Part shown: piece by piece, positions 55,261 to 64,000 of the stretch | How the letters are laid out: every line of letters starts with the position of its first letter | Numbering within the stretch: the first letter of the stretch is position 1 | Origin: Isoetes taiwanensis | Taxonomy: Eukaryota; Streptophyta; Lycopodiopsida; Isoetales; Isoetaceae | Length of the DNA stretch: 64,000 nt | NCBI GenBank assembly: GCA_021234155.1 | Contig: JAJEKV010000520.1 | Span: 1 to 64,000 of the forward strand | Direction of reading: 5' to 3' | Notes under the pieces: generated by a model | What the model was told of the DNA's origin: nothing | Databases searched by the model: none | Seen by the model: only the letters and a program-made list of their open reading frames with translations | Translations under genes and position numbers: made by a program

Positions 55261-56689
55261 TCATGCTTCTGTCAGATCTATTGTCTTTGGATCTGCTTCA
55301 AATACCTTGGAGGCATTGTTTTTGGTGACGGATGATTCATCAAACCCGCCCTGCATTCTTGTTACCTCAAGGATAGAACTCGAGGTGTTCACAGAGGTCC
55401 CTGCATTAACAGAACTGGAGACATCATTTGTTTCCTTTGTGTTCTTAGCAAAAACTCTTGGTGGAAAGTAACTGCCACTTTTGCTGGAAGATGTGGCGCC
55501 AACATAACTGTTACTGCCACTAAAGTTACCCTTTTTCCTCCCTTTGTTAAACTGGTTTTTCTTAGGGCCAGGATTCGTCCTAATCTTGTATTCAGTGGGT
55601 CGAAGCATCATATCAGCAATCAGAACCAGGTGGTCATTGCCAAATTTGATATTTGGATCACATTTAGGATCCTTGCCGAATTCAATAGCCATATTAGCCA
55701 TGAGGCCTCGAAACCTCATATATGCTATCTGAGCAATAACAGCTTTTTTCAGATTATTGGTCAGCAGATTAACCAGTGCAATGAAGGCGTTGGTGCATCC
55801 CTTTGCATACTCCTCAGGGAAAACCATGTCAAGGTTGTTCAGCAGGAACCAGATCGCTTGGTCAAACCAGGTGATGTTATCACCACATGCATCATCCATA
55901 GGTGGCATATCACATGCGCATTTAATGTATGGAGCAAAGGACCTCCAGATTTTTCTCAGAATGAAATCTTCCTTCAGATTGACGCCCATGGCCATATGAT
56001 TCTTTTGGTTACAATATAGACCATTGGGGCATGGGCAACTTTTGTTAAACATTTGAGTGATAAAGGGAACTAAGATTTTTTCTTTCTCCATATTGTACTC
56101 CCCTTTATCAATTATTTTGTATTCTTTTTCCATCATGGTGTCAGCGATATGCGCCATGAATTTCCATGCCCTCAGAGCGATATAGGTGCACAAGTTCCCA
56201 TGGTGCCTTTTTTTCAGTACTGATCATACTCTTCACCAAGTGCCTCCACAACATGTGAAGGAATCATAGGAAAAAGTGTAGTGTTGTTTAAGTCTAGTCT
56301 GTCCTCATCATCTATTTCCATCATATCCCCTTCTATCTCGTGGTTGTGTTATCCGTGTAGTGCGCCTCGGCTTTCCTCGGAAGGTATAGTATGAGCGGTG
56401 TTATCAATGATGTTGCTTTCAAGGCCGAGGAAGTAAGCGCTAAGCGTTTCCCACAATCGATCACTAGCTTTTTCTACCACTTTTTTTCTTTGTGGTGGCT
56501 TTTTTATAGCTTGCTTGACATTCTTTTTCTGGCGGAATTCACGCATGATAGGCTTGTCTTAAGCGGCTTTTCGGTAGCCTCAAATATCTATGCTTTGCAA
56601 TTCTATTTCAGCATCGGTTCGTGCACACTGCAGAAGACTTATATCTCTATATGTGTCGTCAATTATCTTGATGTAATCAAATGCCTTCA
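55261..56689 (-). CDS. U4 ORF1, lineage B (310 aa frame intact at C-terminus)
   Basis: Open from 56193 to the stop at 55261. It has MMEKEYKIIDKGEYNMEKEK, the Cys/His cluster CPCPNGLYCNQKNHM, WFDQAIWFLLNNLDMVFPEE (aligned to the Trp-Phe-Asp segment of U1 ORF1), the basic patch GPKKNQFNKGRKKG, YFPPRVFAKN, and the end FEADPKTIDLTEA. The C-terminal 240 codons differ from U2/U3 by scattered substitutions while staying in frame, unlike the rest of the unit. Upstream (56690-56200) indels break the acidic segment. Best copy for studying this ORF1. Confidence 0.65.
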
Positions 56690-57687
56690 ATCATATATCG
56701 CCTAGTGAAGTGAAAGATAACACATTCTTTGGAGAATCGCTCCACATTTTTTCAACTTTGCTCCAATGTACGAATAATGCCCATCTTGCCTCCAATGAGA
56801 TTGCATCAGGAAAGAAGGTTTCAAGATTATTCATCATAAACCAGAATACATGATCAAACCATAAAATACCCTTTATCGTACATTGATAATGAGGGTGTAC
56901 ACACTTACGGTACGGTATGGCCTTCTCGGTTAGGCCATTTGTGTTATGATCCGCTTTTCTAGATTTTCCTATTTGTAGATCACGCTTTATATTGACCATC
57001 ATAGGTGCACCTGCACATTTATCCGGATCAAACATGGTCAAATTGAAATTTTCTATTGCAATATCATGTTCGATAATTTTGTGCCCTTTTCTAGCCAAAG
57101 CAGCCCATCTTTCTGCTGTGATGTTAAATGGCTCATTTCTTTCAATCAAACAAAATAGAAATAAGCTTCGGAGGAATTGGTGCCAATAGATTATATGATT
57201 GAATATCCCACATTTTATGGTCCTTATCTGCTGATAATAATTCCACTGTTCTCCTAGGGACTATCGGTGTGGGATACTTAGTGAAAAGCTTTGATGGATC
57301 ATTCTGTTTTTCTGCTTCCTGATTCACCTTCTCTATTGAGATATCAGTAGCTTCTTTAGTTAACTTGATCCCTGCCAGTTTCGGATGCACCTCAATTATC
57401 TTGATGTAATCAAATGGTCTACTTTTCATTTTGAGTGCTAAAACACCAAGCCACTCACTGAATCCCAAGTAAGCCACAGCAGACAATCTATAATCTGTTA
57501 AATTCGTTTCAAGTTCGATAATTCTCTTGTGCATGCCTTCGTTATTGAGGCAACAAAGTATGGTTTGAATTGCCTTATTGGGAATCTGGCAGTTTAGTGA
57601 AGGATAGCCAAGCTTCCTAAGTTCTGGAACCCACAACATTTCTAAATCATTGTGCTCCTTTGTCCCTGTAGGCTGCACCACATGCAC
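56690..57687 (-). pseudogene. U4 truncated lineage-A ORF1
   Basis: From ATG 57687 (same start as U1) open for 180 residues, then a break near 57145, then open to about 56691 where the lineage-B junction lies (56681-56689). Confidence 0.7.
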
Positions 57688-59389
57688 GATAATTATGTGT
57701 ATTAGATATAAAGAGTAGATTAAATCAGTACATTTGTATAATTCAATCCAAATTACAACTCATTATAGTCCTAACTTGTAATATAGAATAGTAAATGTGA
57801 AAAACATTTTTGAGAGTATCAGTAAAGGCATTCATGTTGTAAGTCAAGTGAGCTCATAGGCTGACTCTAGAGGGTATGGGTATCAAGTCCTAGAACTTGT
57901 TAACGGAAGTTTCAGCATATATACTCTATCTTTATACTAGGGTCTTATCTAGCAAAAGAACTTACTACTACTAACTTGGTCTCTTGACCGAAGCTAGAGA
58001 GAGTCTGTCCTGGCACTACCCAGGCCCATGTTCTCTTGAGTCAAATGTGGACAGTAAGTAGAAAAATTCAGTTTATACTTATGAAGTAGGCAGGACAAAA
58101 ATCATTTTCCTGTGAGGATATGATGTTAAGCTGATGTCTCCATTTGGAATTCAGAAATGTCTAAGTGTAGACAAGAGGAAAGAATGATAAACAGAACCCT
58201 TTTCCTTTGTTCAGATCCTTCAAGCAGTTAACTTGTAGTTGCTCTCTCATGTATTAGAGAACATCTCACAAGTAATTGTAAAGCCATATGTTGTTGGCTC
58301 AAGAGACATGTATGTCTCTCAGACTCTTTGTTATATGAGTGTGGATCCAATAAAGAAAGTACATTCTTACCTTTAAAACTGCATATAAGGAAGCCAGTAC
58401 CATAGAGACAAGATAAATCCTTAATCACCATGCACGATGTTTGAGAGCTTGGCCTATTCTTCGATGTTGGTGAAGGAAACACAAATATCATAAGTCAGAT
58501 AATCAACTTAATTTATTTGTTCATTACCATAGTGTAGTATATTTAAGTCTTTCAGACCTATTCTGAGTCCATGGTTAAGAATCAGATTCTTATGGATGAT
58601 ATGTCCTTACTAGTATTATGAAAAAAGCCGTTAAAAGGAAATTTAAATAGCTTTTCTTGGAATGTTCCACCACGTAGATCAGCACTTAAAATCCATCACT
58701 TGTATTTACGAGCAGCATCCATACTAAAAACTGTTTTTAAGCATGCTAACAAAATTGTTCCTTATATTATATTGTATTACTACATGGTGCCCACAAAATA
58801 TGGTCGATATGTTCATATTCTTTGTAGATCGGTTAAAGCATCTATTATATGCTATAGATCTCGATGTGAGCCAAAAAGGAATATATATCATGGCAATTCT
58901 ATTGTAAGTACTCAAAGCGAGATAGAAAAGAAGGAAAATATATGGTTCCATCTTGGTGATAAAAGAAATGAGTAGTCTTCACTCCAAAGGATTATCGGCA
59001 ATTTCCAATTGAAGAGTTCGATCCGTGTGGTCCATAGTACATATATCCATCACATAAACATGAATCGAAAGGAGGGTCTCCCGTTACACGCAACCAACGG
59101 ACATACATTAGCAAATCTATGGTAATGATGAGAGGGGTCGTCGAGGGTAAGCAAGGGAGATAGAGCCTCGATTTTTTATCCTGCTCCTTTAGATGCATGA
59201 ATGGATATAAGAATTTAAATAAAGTACTTGGTTTGCATGCATGGAAATAAATATATTTTATGTGCGAAACTTAAGAAAAAAAATAAAGTAAAGTAGAGTA
59301 AACTATAGTAGAAGCCTTCTTGCAAAAATGTGACTCTAAGATCTGTGGTGGCTGAGATATTTCGTCCAATACATGTTGAGAACTGAAAT
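57688..59389 (-). other. U4 leader region
   Basis: Matches the U1 leader, including the candidate exons near 59080-58990 (DSCLCDGYMYYGP) and 58440-58360 (SSQTSCMVIKDLSCLYG). Confidence 0.5.
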
Positions 59390-59680
59390 TAGTTAGTTAT
59401 GCTAAAAAGAACCTCTTGTGTGGCTTTGTAGCATGTAATAGGGTCCTCCCATATCGCTTGAAAGGACTATTTGGATTGTTGTAGATAGGATTGTTTTTGG
59501 ATCTTACGCCTCTGTTATAGCTTTGGCATTTGCGACTCTAGCTAAACACCTCTTAATAATCTCGGCGACATTGGCATTTTTTACTCGTGTAGCAAATCTT
59601 GTTTCTAGGGATCCGATATCTTTCGGGTGCCTTATTCTTTGCCCCAGGTGGCCTCGGGACTTAAGCTTCACTCCACTCAT
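59390..59680 (-). pseudogene. U4 AT-hook exon, frameshifted
   Basis: Starts at the ATG at 59680. The Gly-Arg-Pro core is altered by indels compared with U1, again at former CAG/CTG positions. Confidence 0.55.
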
Positions 59681-60663
59681 GTTTGTGATGGCCGGAATGG
59701 AGACGGCGAGATAGAAGAGTATGATCTGAGAAATGAAGGAATATGATATGAAAGGAAGACTACTACCTCAAAAGCGGCACCCATTAATGCTGGAATTCCC
59801 TCCAATTTGGTCTTACATGTCAGTGGTTGAATCTGGGACATATCTCTAAATAAGAGCGGTTTGCATTTTTCGCGCCTTGAGGTATCACCCGGTGTCTTCT
59901 TATTCAATGCATTCGGCCTAGTTAGGCTTTGGTCCAAAACCCTAAGGTCATTTGAATACAAAATATGTATTTAATTCTACGATTGAAACCCTTAGAAGTT
60001 AGAATGAGTGAGATGAGTGGAATGCCTCCATGTTCAATATGAATCCATGAATATGTCAATATTCATGGTATCTTTATTTTTTGACGGCACCCTGTATTCT
60101 AAGCATGATAAAAACTTGATACCTCAAGAACATGGTAATATGTTGGATTAATCATAACCATTAAATGAAAACTGAAGTAAACCAGAATCAAAATAGGATA
60201 ATCAAGAATAAGCAAGAATAAGCAAGAATAAACCTATGCTGTCTAAGCCCATAACTTTTCTATAGGTCTGTCCATAGGTCCAAACTTGGGATTGATCCCA
60301 TAGGTCCATTCCCATGTTATAATCAAGGGAAAGAAATATTCTATGTTTCATTAAATTAATGTTAATGGTGTATCGTAGACCATACCAGCAATTTGCTCAA
60401 ATTATACGATACACGTAAATTGGACGTAGTCATTTTATCCTATGGTAATACATCCTGATTATGACCTCACAAGTAGTCCCCATGATGGAGAGAGAGACAT
60501 ATGGAAACATATGTAGGCCTAGACAAACTGCCCTACTAGGTCAAACTGTGAACTGGTATCAGACCCCACCAGTGTAGTTTCAAGCTACATCTACAAAGTC
60601 AAATAAATCAGCCAGTTCCAGTCCAATATATATTTATATTTATATATGTATATATATATACAA

Positions 60664-62059
60664 GTTTTTGTACTATCAACGGGATAAAACAAAGGGAAAA
60701 TTACAAAATGCCCCTATATCTCGCCAAAATTACCAAAATACCCTTAGAAATGTTGAGTTTGGCTACATTATGATAATAACTTCTTTGTGACTGATCAAAC
60801 ATAAAAATGGTTTTCACAAAACATAAAAGTAATAGTGAGATATGTCCAAGGCGGTAGAATCATCTAAAACGGAGTTGGAATCTTCAAGTTATGGTGCTTT
60901 AAATATGGATTTTAAAAACAGCTCAAAAGAGCATAACTTGTGAATTTCAACTCTAATTTAGATAAGTTTGAACTTGTTGGGAAGATTCTATCATGGTTTA
61001 CAACTATTGTGAAGACAACTTTTGCATTTGATGAGCTGCAAAAATTATATTACTATATTACCCAAAATGCCCTTCATTTGAGAGGCAATGTTGTAACTTT
61101 TGAAAAATATAGGGGACTTTGGTAATTTTTCCTAAAACAAAATGGGTATAAGACTTTGGTATTGTCGAAGCCTGTAATGACTTTACAATCAATGCAAGTG
61201 GCATATAAAACTCAAAAGGGCAAAGGTGCCCAAATGGTATGATTTAAAATAGCAATTCTTTCCTCCAAAAGCTTTCCCTTTAGGGTTGAAACAGGAATAG
61301 TATTCTTGATCTATTTGTCCGGCATAGCGGCCGAATTGATTCCAATGAACACAATGAGGAGATTTAATTGTATTCAGAAGAATGTTTTACATCATGACTT
61401 GCAAAAGTTAATGGTGAACTGAAGAATGTTTTACATCATGACTTGCAAAAGTTAATGGTGAACTTTTGCAATAGCCAAACTCCTGTGGATGTGATGTTTA
61501 TTTCATCCTTGAATTTGGTATTCCAACATGGTAAGTCCCAGAGCCACCCAAAATAACCTACATTATTAGAATTAGATGAGGGGTGAAGGTTGATTGCCTT
61601 GCTTTTATGGAATCCAAGTTATCCAAACTCATGCACATGAGTAATAACTTATTAAAGCAGGAGCAAAGCAAATCCAAATTGGAACATGGAGCAAAGCAAA
61701 TCCAAATTGGAACATACAATGTTCTTGAATTCATGCAGCTACAAACGAGATAGATGCCTTGCCTTCTCTTGTTTCTCACGTTCAAGGCTAAATGGCTTAA
61801 TGAATGCTGCTTAAAAACAGAAACTCCCAAACTTTTTTAATGTGACACATTTCCGCATTCATTCATTCATTCTAAGTTGCCAGCTATAAAAATATGTTCC
61901 GTTGCTAGATTGCACAAGCGAGTAATCTCTATAAATCCATTTTGTACTTTTTTACATGTACAGAAAATGCGTTTTGCTTGGGCTTGAATGCGTTTTGCTT
62001 GCGCTTGTGCGTAAAATCCTTGTCAACGGTAAGCTAAGACAATCGAGATGCTATATCAT
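60664..62059. other. Intergenic, no supported gene
   Basis: Contains AT-rich sequence with the common plant phrase AAAATTACAAAATGCCCCTA (60700) and two small tandem duplications. Short open frames (60940-61125, 61558-61830) show no conserved motif. Confidence 0.5.
61377..61464. repeat. 44-bp tandem duplication
   Basis: GAAGAATGTTTTACATCATG and the rest of the unit occur twice head to tail. A second, 28-bp tandem duplication (GAGCAAAGCAAATCCAAATT) lies at 61662-61717. Confidence 0.9.
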
Positions 62060-62920
62060 CTAGACAATAACCAAGACGACCTTTGTATTTTTGGATGTCC
62101 TCGAGCCCTTTGTTCCTTTATTGGCCTTCAAATTATGAGCCGGCATTTCCATCTTAGCCTTGCACTGGAGACAGACAGAAAAAATTCAGCCCCTCTTATT
62201 GTTGTAAACTAGTTGACTACTTTCTAGCTGAGTTTCCTTTGCCAGATGAAGTGCAGGTTCATGCTTGTACGGTTATGCTTCAACAGATAAGTTTGCAAAA
62301 GATTAGCTATTCCATTACAAAATGATTCAAGTGGACAAATTCTTGCATACCAAACGTACCTCAGCAAGAAGGGTGGCTAGATCATCTCTATTTGCCAGAG
62401 ATACCTTCACTTTATTGCCTTGGAGTGCAGTCTTCCCTGTATCTTTAACCAAATGGGAAGGCAATACTGAAGTGCTTGCTCGAGCAAGTGCTCGTGATTT
62501 GTCACCCAATGGACTCTTTGGCTGAAGGAATACTGGAGTGCTTGTCCGTACTGAAGTGGTTGCTCGAGCAAGTGGTCGTGATTTTTCACGTGATGGAGCC
62601 TGAAAAAGGAAACAAAAGCCTTGACCTCTTATAAACAGAAACATTAATGGTCTCATAGACAGAATCCAACAATAAACCTTTTCCCCATTTGCCCATGAAA
62701 CTGGAATGAAAATGATCACCTTAGATTTTACATTTTTCAATGCCTTCAATATTTCTATTCTGCTCAAGCTGATCCTTGGACTTCTAATTTTGGTGCCTCG
62801 GTAATTAAATGCTGGGGCGCTTGCTCGTATGCCATTCTGCAATTTTTGGATGTCCCTGGAAAACGGGTATCCAGGAGTCTGCACTGGCACAGATCGTGAG
62901 ACTCGAGGCCTTTTCCCCAT
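62060..62920 (-). CDS. Basic protein of unknown function, three exons
   Basis: Exon 1 62920-62720 (donor AAG|GTGATC), exon 2 62599-62405 (acceptor TTTTTCAG, donor AAG|GTATCT), exon 3 62164-62060 (acceptor CTGTCTCCAG). All introns are phase 0 and the frame stays open for 166 residues to TAG at 62060. The protein starts MGKRPRVSRSVPVQTPGYPF. Exon 2 contains two related units, REKSRPLARATTSVRTST and DKSRALARASTSVLPS. It is strongly Lys/Arg/Ser/Thr-rich, without membrane segments or known domains; a nuclear or microtubule-binding role would fit the composition but is a guess. Further 5' exons (62764-63024 frame) are possible. The clean splicing argues for a live host gene. Confidence 0.6.
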
Positions 62921-63392
62921 AACCCAGAGCTCCCCTTTGCTGCAATTGCTTCAATAGATTCACTATTGCCTTTGGCAGCAGACTTGGATGTTGGGTCTAA
63001 GCAGACTTGTAGATAAGGGGCCACGGCTTTTGTTCTTTGTCAAAACACAGACGACAAAATCAGAGTTAATAATTCAAAAGTTGTAGATCTTATCTGCGAG
63101 TGCGCATATCTTTTACTGTGGCACACAGTAAATTGACTTCTGCGCCCCAATTTTTAATCGTGTGACACAGAACTGATGGTCAAACAATACAGTAACTGGC
63201 ATTGCTTCATTGATCAACAAGTTCCATGATACAATGAAGTTAGCTCGGAACGTCACAACCACTTACCACGGACTCAAATATTACACTCTGAAAGGCACAA
63301 TTCCATTTGCAGGAAAAGTTTACATTTCTGTATTTTATAGCAGCACAAAATCTATGTTAAGATGAGAAATATCGGTTGACATGCTGTAACCC

Positions 63393-64000
63393 TCAGTCTT
63401 CAACTCGCCGTATTTCTCTCATCATTATCCGGTTGCCTGTGACATAAAAACCAAGGAAAGATGGATCTACAACCTGTTTTCCCTTCTTCTTCTTCTTACC
63501 ACCTTTTGATCCATTTTCGAAATCACTGGCAAAGCTCTCCTCAGCTTTATTAGAGCTTTGAGAGAGGCCTTTAGACTTATCATCAATTTTCTTGCCAAGA
63601 GATTTTCCTCTGCGCACCTCATCTTTTAACTGCGTCACTAATATTGAAAACAGAATAAATAGCTGCAGGAGGTAAGCTTTCTCTCCTCCTAAGAAATTCA
63701 GACTTCCACCTTAGGACTACGGCCCAGATACTCAGTTATCTACTCACCAGCTTCCACAGATGAAGGCAATGACACACAAAACTCGAGCAGAGTCACATCT
63801 GAGATATTGGCCAAAGGAGCATTCTTATTAGAAGTGCGACACATAAGAAGCATGGATCTTATGCAAGTAAATATACATAATAGATACCATCATTCCCTGT
63901 GAGCTGCTGTATCTGGATCTCACACCGAAATGCTTGGCCATCTGCACTAGCTGCTAACACCTTTTAGCTGCTAACACTTTTGAAGGGGCATCATCTGGAT
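63393..64000 (-). CDS. GYF-domain protein (EXA1/GIGYF-like), C-terminal exons
   Basis: Minus strand, running in from beyond 64000. One exon ends at 63888 with EIQIQQLTGND; a short exon at 63798-63748 (acceptor ATCTCAG, donor GCTG|GTGAGT) joins in phase to give LTGNDDVTLLEFC. The last exon (about 63629-63393) carries a Lys-rich GGKKKKKGKQVV stretch and ends DPSFLGFYVTGNRIMMREI, then RRVED and a stop. The order TGNDD-TLLEFC followed by a C-terminal VxNRIMMxEI motif is that of plant GYF-domain proteins acting in translational repression with eIF4E-family proteins. The GYF domain itself lies outside the window. Motif recall is from memory, so the family call is good but not certain. Confidence 0.65.

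Larger units (their letters stand above)
52542..60663 (-). mobile_element. Retroelement unit U4 (uninterrupted, 8.1 kb)
   Basis: The only chimeric unit without an insertion, so it defines the full length. Left end TAACACCTACCTCC, right end TATATATATATACAAG. The order is the same as in U2. Confidence 0.85.

Noticed and set aside
9634-60663. LTR retrotransposon interpretation of U1-U4
   Set aside because: No long terminal repeats, no protease or integrase motifs, and RT motifs of the Penelope-like/rvt type.

Overview
The window looks like repeat-dense nuclear DNA of a land plant. Support: a plant-type LINE 3' end with a zinc-knuckle RT tail, a plant GYF-domain (EXA1/GIGYF-like) gene at the right edge, fragments of a nucleobase-ascorbate transporter, a MYB-CC (PHR1-like) factor and a pentatricopeptide protein, and GT-AG introns. 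The species cannot be fixed; a non-seed plant is possible but unproven.

Layout. 1-2157: no gene. 2158-7470: two direct 2.65-kb repeats (R1, R2), each with an ACGT-core cluster, a degenerate GAATCT tract and an ATATC microsatellite. 7471-9410: a transporter exon fragment and a 5'-truncated LINE with a target-site duplication. 9634-60663: four head-to-tail units (U1-U4) of one minus-strand retroelement family. Each carries a reverse transcriptase (RT) of the Penelope-like/rvt clade, an ORF1 (gag-like) and a small upstream exon with an AT-hook motif. U1 abuts U2 at 17865 and U3 abuts U4 at 52541. U2-U4 share a chimeric ORF1 made by joining two related lineages at a 9-bp microhomology. No GIY-YIG endonuclease is visible beside the RT.

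Nested insertions. U2 is split by a 3.77-kb Helitron (25907-29679) that carries MYB-CC and PPR fragments. U3 is split inside its AT-hook exon by a 13.5-kb element (37965-51472) with 32-bp terminal inverted repeats. Intact paralogous units in the same window give empty sites for both insertions.

The 13.5-kb element is the most unusual object here. It carries a divergent histone H3 gene (tail beginning MARTKQSAR, histone fold at 40350-40601, about 170 residues of charged sequence between). It also has a tandem family of four small genes with TATA boxes about 95-115 bp before an ATG, a minus-strand gene with possible transposase-like features, an acidic two-exon gene, and at least nine inverted-repeat cassettes (GATCACACG...CGTGTGATC) placed at gene borders. 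That is closer to a compact mobile or virus-like genome than to a known plant transposon; the assignment is open.

Caution on frames. U2, U3 and U4 are nearly identical over kilobases, yet their differences gather at CAG/CTG sites as odd small indels. This is what base-calling errors at CHG-methylated cytosines would look like, so many frameshifts listed here may be artefacts rather than decay. 60664-64000 is less repetitive and holds two ordinary spliced genes on the minus strand.
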